Below are positions 25,791 through 37,185 of a stretch of DNA of 64,000 bases, piece after piece. The stretch is taken from contig NC_053404.1 in NCBI RefSeq assembly GCF_016859285.1, positions 21,448,105-21,512,104 of the forward strand, given 5' to 3'. This DNA comes from Xiphias gladius. Its lineage: Eukaryota; Chordata; Actinopteri; Istiophoriformes; Xiphiidae. Numbering within the stretch: position 1 is the first letter of the stretch; every line of letters begins with the position of its first letter. The notes beneath the pieces were generated by a model. It searched no databases. It worked only from the letters and a program-made list of their open reading frames with translations, and had not been told where the DNA came from. Position numbers and translations under genes: made by a program.

Positions 25791-26099
25791 CGCAAGTCTT
25801 TCACATCTGAGGAGCTGGAACTATGAAATGCTTAGCATTCTCCGTGAATGACTTAAGAGGGGCGGCGCTCCGACCCTCCTCGGGACCAAGGAAGACGCCT
25901 CCCGCCCGCCATGGCCATGGAACCCTCTGGACGCTCCGTATAAGGGAACCGGTGAGCTGCCGGGTTGCCAGGTTTGCCTCAGACCTGGCATCCCTTTCTG
26001 CCAGTCTGCCACCGGAACACATAAACGCCCCCCCCCTCTCCACCCCCCGCCCCCCCATTCCCCGCCATGCCCCCCTTCCTCTACGGATGCTGCAGTAAA

Positions 26100-26142
26100 G
26101 TTGGCCGCGCGTGCGCACTGTCGGTCCTCTTTTTCTTGGAAG
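26100..26142 (+). promoter_or_regulatory. eif5a2: eif5a2 core promoter / non-coding first exon
   Basis: A CpG-rich segment ends at a strong donor (AAG then GTAAGT, 26143). An NRF1-like site, CGCGCGTGCGCA (26106-26117, one mismatch to YGCGCAYGCGCR), is followed by a pyrimidine run CCTCTTTTTCTT (26126-26137) that resembles a 5' terminal oligopyrimidine start. A non-coding first exon is usual for eIF5A genes. The transcription start is inferred. Confidence 0.6.
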
Positions 26143-27991
26143 GTAAGTGTGGCATGGCGCGTGTTTCTGCCTTGAGGGGAATAAACGGAGGACTTTACTG
26201 TTTTTTAACTGAACTCATAACGGATTCCGAGGTACTAAAGTAGTCGTGGAGCGGTTTGGGAAGCCGTGGAAGTAGTTAGGTATTTTCTGGGTGAAGGTAG
26301 TCGGTGGCAGGACAGGGGCAGGGTGTGGGTATCCGTGTTCGAGCTAACGTTACGAGGCTGAATCAAAGGGACATGCGGCCTGCAGCGGCGCGGTCGGTTG
26401 AAGTCGCTTGTCATTCTCCACCCTAATGCCTGCCTCTTCCCCGCGGTCTTACTTCTCCTCCGATGCGTTAATTTTAATCATCGAAGCCTATTAAGGCCGT
26501 ACACGCCCGATGCTGTCGACCGAGCGTCAATCCTGGTTTTATTTGGACGGAGCTGAATGGACGTGCTAGCGCGACCAGACGCTGTTAGCATCGCATTAGC
26601 TAACACAGTTGGATAACGGTACTCGCCGTTAGTGAGGCAACAACGCAAGTTGGCCGCTTAAAAAGAAAAACTCCCCACACACGAGGCTTGTCACATTAAT
26701 ATAAGTGACCTGACGACTAATGATTTGAGTCGAGAGACCCAAGATATTTTTAGCTAATGGTAACGAAATTGTTAGTTGGCTTTGTACCGTTATCTGGCGC
26801 TGTTGCACTTGTAAACTCCAGGCCGGCTAACTTGTTACCAGTTGGCGCTAATGTGTTTAAAATCCAGCACCAAAGCTGCACATTTAACCACCTCCTTGTA
26901 TAAATGTTTAATAATATTAAGGGCGTTTTTGTCTCTCGTGTCAACCAATTATAGCTAATGTTAGTTGTAATGGGTTCTGAAGTTAATGTTTGCTAACAGA
27001 TTCGTGGCGCAGCCGTCCAGCCTCGTGTTGAGCCGGGATGTTTTTCCGTGCCTCCACATTCCGGTGCAGCTTTAGGATTTAAGGTTTTGTGTTTTTGTTT
27101 TTTGTTGTTTTGTTTTTGTTGGGTTTTTTTTTTATTATTATTTTTATTTTTTTAATTTTCCAATTTTAAATTAATCGTCGGGACACACCGTGAGGACGCC
27201 AGAGATCTCGCGAGATCGATTAACGAGGTAGCGCACAGTGGGGCCCTGGAAAAGGCTGCAGCGGTCCCGAGCCGAGCCAGGGAAAGGGCCTTAAAACTGT
27301 TAATTTAACCCACTAAATTTTAGCCAAATTGAGAATTTATAACGATATTTTTGTGGAGCCTTTGTGTTAACTTTCGTACCCATCCATCGCCATAACAGAA
27401 GTCCCAATATTTGGGTTTTCTTGTGGTTTCAAACATAAATTAATTGAAGAATGTGGTTTAAAAAAAACTTATTTCAAATCTTATTAGTTGGTGTCTGTCA
27501 CATTTAACACATACTATACTTTAATGTACAGTAGTTTCATAATAACTAAATCAGGCTACCTTTTGGTTATCATGTAAACACTACAAATGGCTAGGCTTTA
27601 AAGACTAGTTAAATAAGGCTGGTGGTGTTAGAATTTCGATTAATGATCTAAAACTCCAAAGAAAAGACCAAAACCATAATGCTTCAGTGGGTCTCATTAC
27701 TTTCTAAAATTCCTACTATGACTGTAGATCTAAATCTTTAAAATCAGCTCACAACATTTCATTAAAAATAGGCTCAGTAAACTACTTTATCGGTTTTTAG
27801 CAAGTCACGAAATATTCAAAGGAATAAATGGTGTATTTATTGGAATATTTCATGTCTTGCATGAATAAAGATGACACTTAAGTATTAAATCTTAAATGCA
27901 CGGAGGGCTGCTGATTAATTTCTTTAAATTTCCATGTTTGGTAGTAACTAATCTGTAAATGTCTTCTGCAGCGCCCCTGACCCATCGCACC

Positions 27992-30900
27992 ATGGCAGAT
28001 CCCGATCTTGACTTCCAGACTGGCGAGTCTGGTGCCTCCGCCACCTACCCTATGCAGTGCTCTGCTCTGCGTAAGAACGGCTATGTGGTGCTGAAGGGAC
28101 GTCCTTGCAAAATTGTGGAGATGTCCACCTCCAAGACCGGCAAGCACGGGCATGCTAAGGTAAAATGATTCATTTTTTTTAAAAGTATGATTTATATACC
28201 TGCTTTAAAGTGAGAGCACTTATAAGTTGGCAGTGCAGAGTTTTAAATGGAGTTTGGAAGGAGAAAAAACTTGACCACTGTCAGAGATGTGCCCCTTGGC
28301 AGAGACCTGAGGCTCAGCTCAGACCTTGAGGTTCTCAGATTTCAGACCAGTCTGATCCACGCAGTCAGAATTGTTGGCTTTAGTAAGGCATGGTCTCCTT
28401 ATCTTTTTCTTTAAACACCAGGGTGCTCCCACATGTACTTTGACCTCCTGTGTGGCTTGGTTGTAATAAAAGGGGGGGGGTGAAGATTCTGGATTCTGTA
28501 CATTTTCAAAGTTATCACTTATTTTGTGAAGAAAAATGAAAAGATTTGTAAAACTCTACTTTTTTAATATTGGAATCCCTCAGTTACTAAATTGGGGGGA
28601 GCATTTTCATTATTTGGACACATTTAAATGATCACTGCTAACATGGTGTCTTACTGTACATTCAGTTTCAACAGGTAATGCGGTAAATTTTTGAACCAAG
28701 GTTTTATCAAACACTTGACATCACTTCGTATTAAACTCAATTTTCCTCTGTAGGTTAACCTGGTTGGTATCGACATCTTCACCAACAAGAAGTATGAAGA
28801 TATGTGCCCCTCCACCCACAACATGGATGTTCCCTCCATCAAGAGGATAGACTACCAGGTACGCCGGCAGTCCAAAACATCTCTGGAACTCTCTATCACA
28901 CAAGTGTCATAGCAGTTAACTCAAAGAATGCTCAACTCAATTAGAAAGGACATGTGACCGCTGTCATCTGTGCCCACTTAAAATGCTTGGTCTGATTTAT
29001 TTTCTTGAGCATAAAGCTCAAGAAGAGGGCACTGGTGACAGTGGCTTAACTGTTTGTGTTCAAATAACTTACAGTTGCAAAAAAAAAAGCTCTAGATATT
29101 AGCAGATCTAATATCCAGTTGCTACTTTCTTGTGGACATAAATTTTCCTGTAGACATTACTATAAAATATTGCCATAAAAAGTTGAAATCGGGGTGTTGC
29201 GGTCACAATTTACTTAAAGCAGAAAATGTGCCATTTAATCTGATGATACACATTTCTAGTCATTATTACACTTGATTAATTCTTAAAGTTAACTCTGTTA
29301 GTGGAAGCAAACAAATATCCAATAACTCTTAAATTGATGTCAAAACTATAATTCTTCTGCTTGTGATCAGGTTTTCCCTCTCCCCCAATTCTGAACACGC
29401 TGTTCTTGATCCAGCTCTCATCGCAATGCTGCCAAACTAAATCTAACTGATTAATATATTGGCATGCTAACACTTCTGTTGGATCAAACGCTGTATTGGC
29501 ACTTTTTTCAGCATATCTATGCCACTGTATCAGTGTTTAGCAACCACACGCGTAAAGAAATGGTAGGACTAAGTTGCTGGTCATACTGACGTCTTGGGTT
29601 ACAGATATCGTCAGCTGGTCACTCGTGTTGGTGTCTTTGGTTTTATGTTGGAAGGCAGCTCAAGTCTCATGTTTTTAAAATTAGAAATCTGTCTATGTCA
29701 GGTGCTGTCATAGGTTCAAAGATACACAAGAATTGTGTCCTCTGACAAGGACTGCAACTGCTTTAATTATAGATTAATCTGCTGATTTATTTCCTCAATC
29801 GGTTGTTTGGTGTCTAAAATGTCAGAAGAATAGTTTTTTTAAAAATCAAGTCAAAGCCCAAAGATTCAGTTTGCACTGATATAAAACAAAAGAGTGGATA
29901 TTTGTCATATTGGAGGAGCAGGAACAAACAGGTTTTTGGTATTTTTTACCTTGAAGAAAATGACTGAAATTTAATAATGAAATTGGTGCAGATTATCAGT
30001 AATGTCAATCAACTAATCGTTGCAGCTCAACTTCTGACCCACTCTGGCTAGCTGACTCCTGTGTGTATTTCCTGCAGCTGTATCCCTGCATTATCAGTAC
30101 AATTTTCACAAGTCGTGTTGTTTGTTAGATTAATTAAATGACTTAAACAACCACCTACATCAGACTTTGCTTAAACAAAAAAAATTAAAAATAATTGGCA
30201 TCTATTACTTATTCCTAAGCTCTAAAGTCATTGACTCAGAGTCCTTTTGAAAGATGGTGCTTCTGTAGTAAACACGAAGTAGGAGAGTGGCTAAGAATCA
30301 GGAAGTGAGCAATTTCTTAATATCTGCTTAAACTGCTCTCTGAACAGCTAATACTCACAACACTGAGGTTGTTTCTCTCAGGAAACCCACAGACTCCTGC
30401 ATTAAAGTAGCCCAACCGAGAGCGGTATCAAAACCACATCACTGACAATTTTTTTTTTTTTCTGCAGAGAAATCAGAGGTATAGTGTAATGAAGATGTAG
30501 GGCGGGGGTTTTGAGAGAGAGAGAGATTTTATTCTCAGATTTATGTTCAACACACAATCCTTCCTCAGGCTCTCAGTCAGACTGATTTTCACCACTTACT
30601 CGCCATCATTAACAGCAGTCACCTGTCGTTTTAGAATCTCTCAACCTTTTTCACCGGCTTTGGCTCTGTTGCTGGAGTAACGGCCCTAATGCTGCTAGGG
30701 TCTGTGTATTATCTCATTCTTGTACCAAAAAACCCTTAATCTTGATCTCTTGCTGTCTTAGTTTGTTTTGTTTTTTTGTCAACAGTATGCCATACATATT
30801 GACGTGTAATAACTGTTTTCAGCACAACAGAAGAAATATTGGGGGGTGAGATGGCCATGAGGCCTCTTGGTTACCTCGAGGTGACACAGAAACTAATGTC

Positions 30901-31903
30901 CTAGATCACCTTCCTGGGTTTAAAGTGTCTAGACAGACTGCCTGGTCGATGCAGGCACATGAACAAGAAAGCACAGTAAATATAATATGTAAGCACTTAC
31001 TCCAAATAGGGTTCTAATTGATGTAAGCATGTGGAATCTGCCAGTTTGGGTAATTTTACTGCAAACTATCGAAGTTTGGAAAATTTGAGAAACGTGGCCA
31101 GAGCCACTCATGCTCAGGGTTTGAGGTTGAATGCTGGAGGACAACGGATGCTTAGGTGGAAAATATCTAGCCATTAGCCCAGCTCTTATCTATGGCAAAT
31201 AAACAGAGAGAGAAATGGATTTGGAAAAGGGTCAGCAACGTGCTTTATATTGTAGTCCATGCAAATGTGGTTGTTGACGGTTTCCTGTTGTCTTTTCCTT
31301 CCAAGTTGGTTAACATCAACGAGAACTACATGTCCTTGATGAGCGACAACGGTGACATCAGGGAGGACCTGCGTGTCCCTGAAAACGAAGTCGGCAAGGA
31401 AATTGAGGCAAAGTTTGATGCAGGCGATGAATTCATGGTAAGTGTCAAAGTTCCCGGCCTTTTGAATTCTTAGCTGCGGATCCCTTTTTCGGTAACACCC
31501 GCAAATGTATGAAGATTTTCGAGGGTCGTAAATCTACTTCCTGGGCTATGAACAGTTTGAGTGGTGCTCGCTGTGGTCACGTAGGCAGCCGACACCTGAA
31601 ACCAGAAGATGTAAATGATGATATGGCAAATTCTTGACATTGTTGGCAGCAGAAGCAGAATTGCGTCGGCCATGTGTTGGTAATTTTAACATTAATTTTC
31701 ACTCTTACGGAAAGCAGACAGGATCCGGGGTCCTGAATTAGAGCAGAAAGTGGCCCCGCGGAGAAAATGTGAGGGCTGCGAGCCGCCTGTGTAAAGTTTC
31801 AGATGATTGACTCGAACATGTTGTGGGCTCTCCGCAGGTCACCGTGATTTCTGCCATGGGGGAGGAATGTGCTGTCGCTACCAAGGTCTTGGCCAGCAAA
31901 TAG
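27992..31903 (+). CDS. eif5a2: Translation factor eIF5A (isoform 2 by synteny)
   Basis: Hypusine-containing translation factor that binds the ribosomal E site and promotes peptide-bond formation, notably at polyproline, and termination. Coding exons 27992-28159, 28754-28858, 31306-31437 and 31838-31903 give 156 residues (human paralogues are 153-154). The hypusination loop [12 protein letters not shown] is intact, with modified Lys at residue 51 (human K50). An N-terminal SH3-like domain (about 20-85) is followed by the OB-fold (about 86-156). The ATG at 27992 lies 20 bases into its exon (acceptor 27971) and starts [13 protein letters not shown]. An upstream GTG-starting frame is excluded by the splice site. 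The gene sits between tnik and rpl22l1 as EIF5A2 does in human; residues alone do not separate eif5a from eif5a2, so the symbol rests on position. Confidence 0.93.
28859..31305 (+). other. eif5a2: eif5a2 intron with MITE copy, otherwise featureless
   Basis: AT-rich intron between the exons ending IDYQ and starting LVNIN. It contains MITE copy 5, a short GAGA run (30515-30524) and nothing coding. No C/D or H/ACA snoRNA signature was convincing. Confidence 0.5.
29755..30035 (+). mobile_element. MITE-like element, same family (copy 5, near full length)
   Basis: Begins AAGGACTGCAACTGCTTTAA and ends CAACTAATCGTTGCAGCTCA, so the terminal inverted repeats (GGGCTGCAAC-like) are still recognisable. 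The interior words AAAATGTCAGAAGAATAG, CAAAGCCCAAAGATTCAG and GGAGGAGCAGGAAC match other copies. Confidence 0.7.
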
Positions 31904-33080
31904 GGAGACGGACTTTGCTGCCCAGGCAACAAGCACCACCCACAACCAGTCTCTTGCATTCTCATTGGTTCTGTCACCAAAGCGTCGGCCTTCACAGACA
32001 ACCTCAATCATTCTGTTGTGATTTCTCTCATCATATATCTTTTATTTTCTCCCCTTCTCGTTTCTCTTTTCCATTGCTGTTGGGAATGTTCCACTGCAGC
32101 TCGCTGCGTGGTCCTCTGCCTGATCACTGAGGTTTTGTTTGGTAACAATCTACTTTATATAAAACAACTTCAAAAATAATGATCAGTTGCTCATTCCTGC
32201 TTATTTTTGCCTTCAAAGTGTTGGTTTTGCCACTCACATTCCTGAATGTTTAAATAACAACGGGATTCAGCTTTTGTATGATTATTTTTTTATATTCTTT
32301 AGATTGAATATAGCAGGTTTAAAGCCTTTTAGAGGGAAGGGAAGGGGAGGGCAGCAGTTTTTGAGTTGTTAAAGCAGTGGGAGGGAGGGTTGCCCCTGTA
32401 GATACTAAATTCTGGTTTAGGTTGTCCCTCTAGCAGCCATACCGCTTTCCAGCATGGCCTATGCTCTGGTTCCTGATTTGGATTGGGCGCGACAAGGTCC
32501 GTTTTTTTCCTCCTAATCGCTGGGATTGGTGGCGGCTAGCACTTAGGAGCACTTGAGGTCCACCCCAGCATGTCAAAGCTCTAAAAACCAAGAAAAGAGA
32601 AGTTTTTTTTTTTTTTTTTTTTTTTCCTTCCTTCCTTTCCCCCCCCCCAGGAACAGAAACAAACTTCAGTGATTTACCCTCGTGATGCCAGTCTCTTGTC
32701 TGTGTAGAAGTTTGAGAGGCGTGAGGGTCATGTGCGCTCACACCTCTCGTTCACCGGGGCTGTCGAGGGCTCGCCCCCCCCGCTGCCTCGGCCATCCCCC
32801 AGTACAAAAGGAGTGTTTTTATTTTTGTTTTGAGAGGCGTGAGTGTGTAGCGGTGTGGGCCTCCGAAATGTGGGAGGCAGTTTGCAGTGAGGTGTGTGTT
32901 TCTTTTGAGGGACTCAATCGGGTTGGGGAGGGTGGTAGAGTTGCAAACTTTTTGTTCACTCGAGGCCTTTGTCACCTGACTGGAGATGGCAAAAATAAAA
33001 CGATGAAACAAATGGACAAAAACTGCAAACTATGTCTGTCTGGTTTTGTTTATAAAATAAACCTGGTAATCAGAGAGGTT
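31904..33080 (+). other. eif5a2: eif5a2 3' UTR
   Basis: Follows TAG 31901-31903. It includes a T-run (32602-32625) and a C-run (32640-32649), and ends near AATAAA at 32994-32999 or 33056-33061. Length is inferred from these signals. Confidence 0.55.
33056..33061 (+). terminator. eif5a2: Polyadenylation signal AATAAA, likely eif5a2
   Basis: Canonical hexamer, followed by T-rich sequence at 33100-33120. A second hexamer at 32994 is an alternative. Confidence 0.45.
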
Positions 33081-34900
33081 GTGAAGATGATATATTATAC
33101 TTTTTTTTTTTTTTTTTTTTAATTACTCTACTTTGTAGTTTATGTGCTCAAAACTGCAGGGGGCATGTTTTACTGAACAAGATTTCTTGATAAACTTGAG
33201 GTACAGAACAAGTAGGACTTAAAAAGAAAAAAAAAAACAAGTCTTCATTATCGTTTTAAAGTGCTCCAGCCTTCATTGAAAGGTGTTTAGCCCTGTGTTC
33301 TACCTTTTTGAGTGTTTATCCTTTTTAAAAATACTCGATTAAAAAAAAAAAAAAAAAAAGCAAAAACCTGTGTTTAAATTGCGTCGGCGATATTTTTACA
33401 CCTACCAGACATTAAGGTGTTCCCTTTTACCTTTTGCTGGGGAACAAACTACTCAAAACACTAAGGCTCCAGTGGGTTGGGTATGTTTCATATTTCAAAA
33501 CGTTCTCTGCAAATTGACCGGAACACCTGCCGGATAAAAACATGGACAGGTCATGAGACGTTGGTAAAACGTCCCTGTGTCATTCACTGCCCTTTTCGCA
33601 GCTTTCTTTTTTTTTTCCTGTGGTGGTCTGCCGGTTGAAAACGGCGCCTGAAATTCGGCATTTCTTTCAAACTGCAGATTTAAAAACCCAGACTCCCCTT
33701 CGTGTTGGGCTACCGGCCACACGCCTCAAATAAACCGGAATATACCGCAGGGCGCTGTAGGGAAAATACAGAAAACCAAAGGGAAACCTGTGGTGCAGGT
33801 TTATTTTCTCGAGAGTTGCTCAGCTGCCGTTTATTAAAATTGTGTTAGTTTAATGAAGGGTGCGGATGACTGGTGATTCCCAACCAGGGCGACATGTACC
33901 TGGCGGGCTTATGGGACGAGATTGGCTCGTGCGTGTTTGGGAGATCAACAAACTAGCACGATGCTAAGCGCACAGAATGTCCTGTCACGGTAACTCACCA
34001 ATGGGTGTAGTCTGCACGGGGCAGCTTCTACATCTGCTAAAAAAAACCAAAAACAAACAAACAGCGTCTACATCAGGTCGTCACCTTCACTGCGTTTTAG
34101 CGGATGACGACAGAGTAAGCGAACCGACGGCGCGTGGGATCCGGAGTCGCGTCGGTGCGAAAAACTAAAATAGGGCCCGAGCAGCGGCAGTGCGCCACAG
34201 ACAGTGTGTGCTGCCCGGTCGGTGGAAGACCATATAGCCGTCCCGTGCACCGAGCCCATTTGAAAAGGTTGGAGGGGGGGGGGGGGTTGCACCAAAATGA
34301 CAGAGAGCCAAAGTGTGTTCGTGTAGGTAAAAATGAAGTATAATAAAACTAGATGGCAGGTCAGACTCAGCCAAATATTAAAGTATAGGTGCATCTCTGC
34401 AGCCACTTCATACAGGGTCTCTGGCTCCCTTGTTACCCCCCCCCGGAAATGGTTCTGCTAGGCCCTGTTCACCCGTCCAGTCTAGCAGACGAATGGGGCG
34501 ATTTCCCCACGAAATCCAGTGAAAACAGTGGAGTCATAAAATGGATGCTCGGTCACTGCACTCGATCCTCGCGTGCCGCAGCACCTTTTGTCCGTGTGTG
34601 TGTGTGTGTGTGTGTGTGTGAAGCCATGGCAGCGGACGCACCGACCCAGACACACCCTGCCCGAGCGCCTCGAACCGTAATGCGAGGATGATTCATTCAC
34701 TTGTGCCCGCCTGCATATCTGCACGATGAGCCGCGCATGGCAGCAGAAAGGAAAGGAGGATGCATTGTTTGGTTTCCTGAATTATTTCCGTCTTATGTCT
34801 GACTGACCTGTTATGGTTCCTCTGACTCACCGGGAGGGATTTTATTTTTTCTCTCCACGTGGTCACAGAAATGCGGCTGAATGCGAGGGGCTGGCGGGGA

Positions 34901-34935
<35 letters not shown>

Positions 34936-35230
34936 CGAGAGAAGAGGGTGCCAATGATTAACCGGGCTCAGCAGGTTTTATTATCAGGGTGTGTTTGAGC
35001 TATACTTGACCTTTGGACTTCCATCATCCGCAACGGACAGCTGCCGGAACAACAACAGGCTCGGCGGAAGAAGTGAAGACATTTTAAACGCGGCCGGTGG
35101 TTTCGCGGGCTGGGGTGCGTCCGAGTGAAGCGCGAGCTCCGCGGTGCCGGGGGCGTGCGCACCGCTCGCGAACTCCGGCCATTTTCCAGCTTTCGCGTGT
35201 GGAAATGTTTATTTCTGCAGCGACACTGGC
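33081..35230. other. Intergenic eif5a2-rpl22l1
   Basis: Homopolymer runs (T 33101-33120, A 33342-33359), GT microsatellites (34594-34620 and 34903-34932) and a G-run near 34275. CpG content rises from about 35080 into the rpl22l1 promoter. No exon recognised. Confidence 0.6.
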
Positions 35231-35232
35231 TT

Positions 35233-35248
35233 TACCATATATGGTAAG
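35233..35248. promoter_or_regulatory. Perfect 16-base palindrome containing a CArG box
   Basis: TTACCATATATGGTAA is fully self-complementary. Its core CCATATATGG (35235-35244) fits the SRF consensus CC(A/T)6GG. It lies about 80 bases upstream of the rpl22l1 ATG and about 50 upstream of the probable start of transcription. Confidence 0.55.
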
Positions 35249-35294
35249 GGCGTTCCAGGCAACGCGTGCGCACGTCAGGCCCGCGTCATCTCCG

Positions 35295-35308
35295 CTTCTC
35301 CCTTTCCC
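35295..35308 (+). promoter_or_regulatory. rpl22l1: 5' TOP-like pyrimidine tract, probable rpl22l1 start
   Basis: CTTCTCCCTTTCCC, uninterrupted pyrimidines beginning with C, 16 bases before the ATG. Ribosomal protein mRNAs typically begin with such a tract and have very short 5' UTRs. Confidence 0.6.
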
Positions 35309-35323
35309 GTCCGACCCCGCAAC

Positions 35324-37078
35324 ATGGCGCCGGTGAGTCCAGCGAGCTGCCCCGGAATGTACTTAGTTTGGTGTTAATGTCTGTGCTTTTGCGCTTTTCC
35401 CGGTTTACTCAACTACCGTAGCGAAGAAGGCGTTGAGCCGTTCTTCCGTGGACCTGAAATTGATTGTTTGTTTTGTTTTTTTTTTAACGAGTTTTAGCTT
35501 TAGCGCGTAGCAGCCTTGACGTTCGCCCGCACGTGTTCCAGTCATTTGTCTGGCAAGGAGACTTGACTCCATAGAAAAAATGTTATTTTTTAAATAAAAT
35601 CAGTGGTTTTCTCCGAGAAAAATGTAAAACCTTTTTATTTACGGTTGGTCGCCATGTAGTTTAAGGTCCACCGGCTAATTCGGCGTAACTTTTTATGAGC
35701 TAACAGTTTAATAGCTCCAGAAAACGACACTTTGTAAGCAGATGTGTCTTAATGTTTTTATAATCCCTCCCCATTAAAGGCTACAGCTTCACCTGCGAGA
35801 ATAGAGTTTAGATTTATCGTGACTGAAAGTTGGGCTTGTTGATGTCGTGATTCTGTGCATGTTGTGGCTTGATAAGTCACCTATTTCACTAGCGAGAGGT
35901 GAAAGCGTTTGGGTTGCCACAGCTTTAGTTTTTAGACAGATTTCACTAGAAACCCAATAAAAATGGATCCTTTCTTGTTTAGCAGTCACGCTTTCACTTA
36001 TTTTGTTAATACAGTAAAAAGTAACTTTTGTCGTTAAAAAATGGGGAAAATGCGTTTGAAATTGTGATTTGTGAATTGTGATTGTTCTTATGGCTCGAGT
36101 AATAAAGTGAATAGTGTTTATCTTTTTACTTCTAAGTCAGAATCGCACAGTTTTACTGAACTAGAATAGAAAATGTTTTATAAAGAGAAACTACCGAAGC
36201 AAGGGGACTAATAAAAAACTAGAGTCGTGAATAAGAATAAGTTTTTGTCAGTCTTGGTTACACACAGTTTCTGATACTGACGCTGGTGTTTCACATCGCA
36301 GATCAAACAGAAGAGACCGACCGTTGGCAAGAAGGCCAAAAAGGGTCCTGCGTGGAAGTTCACCTTGGACCTGACCCACCCCGTGGAGGACGGGATCCTG
36401 GACTCCGCAAACTTTGTGAGTCTTTACTGCAGTCGTTAAACCCTTGAAGGGGCAGAGAGTTTGGGTCATTTTCACACCTCAACATCAGGAATTTTGAAAT
36501 GAGGAGAAATGTGTAAAAACCCAGTGGAGCATTTCTCCTGCAGGTATAATCCTAATTATTATTAAAATTATTAAACAACCTTGTCTGTCGCATATTGAAA
36601 TTATTAAAAGGTTCATTTAGTGATCTTTGCGAGCAGCTAACCCGGTGTCTGGACTAGGGCTTCCTTCCCTAGCTCCAAATTTACTAGGGTTCCCTTCCCT
36701 AGTGCATCACTTTGCTCTGTTCAATAGGAAACCTTCCTCAAAGAGAGGATAAAGGTCAACGGAAAGACGGGGAACCTGGGTAACGTCGTCCAGGTCGGCC
36801 GCATGAAGAACAAGATCAACGTCACATCCGAGAAGCAGTTCTCCAAGAGGTGAGACGACAACTGAGCTTCAGAGGAATGTTTTCCCTTTTTTCGGTTCGT
36901 TTGAATGAAAATAACAACCTCTCTCCCTGCCAGGTATCTGAAGTACCTGACAAAGAAGTACCTGAAGAAGAACAACCTTCGTGACTGGCTCAGAGTGGTG
37001 GCGTCGGACAAGGAGACGTACGAGCTGCGTTACTTCCAGATCAGTCAGGAGGACGAGGAGTCCGAGGCAGACGAGTAA
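35324..37078 (+). CDS. rpl22l1: Ribosomal protein eL22-like 1 (RPL22L1)
   Basis: Paralogue of large-subunit protein eL22, able to replace it in the ribosome and, in zebrafish and mouse, active in pre-mRNA splicing and development. Exons 35324-35332 (only ATG and two codons), 36302-36415, 36728-36849 and 36934-37078 encode 129 residues, close to the usual 122-128. The basic N-terminal stretch ([14 protein letters not shown]) is followed by the conserved core [39 protein letters not shown] and an acidic tail [25 protein letters not shown] and [13 protein letters not shown] are the RPL22L1 forms; RPL22 has different residues there. Position next to eif5a2 agrees with human RPL22L1. Confidence 0.95.
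36654..36703 (+). promoter_or_regulatory. Two tandem stem-loops upstream of the rpl22l1 exon 3 acceptor
   Basis: Stem 1: CTAGGG (36654-36659) pairs with CCCTAG (36667-36672) around a seven-base loop. Stem 2: ACTAGGG (36683-36689) pairs perfectly with CCCTAGT (36697-36703) around TTCCCTT. The copies are 30 bases apart and nearly identical. Stem 2 ends 24 bases before exon 3 (36728), in the branch point/polypyrimidine zone. Binding by eL22 proteins is inferred from the family's known hairpin binding. Confidence 0.5.
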
Positions 37079-37129
37079 ACGGCTGCGGCAGGGCGCCACA
37101 GCTGTCAGCAGCTGGAGCGAGGCAAGAGA

Positions 37130-37135
37130 AATAAA
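37130..37135 (+). terminator. rpl22l1: Polyadenylation signal AATAAA of rpl22l1
   Basis: It lies 52 bases after the stop codon and is followed by a T-rich stretch (37164-37185). A short 3' UTR is usual for ribosomal protein genes. Confidence 0.75.
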
Positions 37136-37185
37136 TGCAGAAAAAGAACTTCTCTGTCTTGGGTTGTTTTTTTTGTTTGTTTTTT

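Larger units (their letters stand above)
23906..26090. other. Intergenic tnik-eif5a2, no gene (site of human SLC2A2)
   Basis: Two decayed MITE copies, a short CA repeat (24629-24648) and single-copy sequence. No glucose-transporter motif and no splice-bounded exon could be found on either strand, although SLC2A2 lies at this place in human. CpG-rich sequence begins near 25860. Confidence 0.6.
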
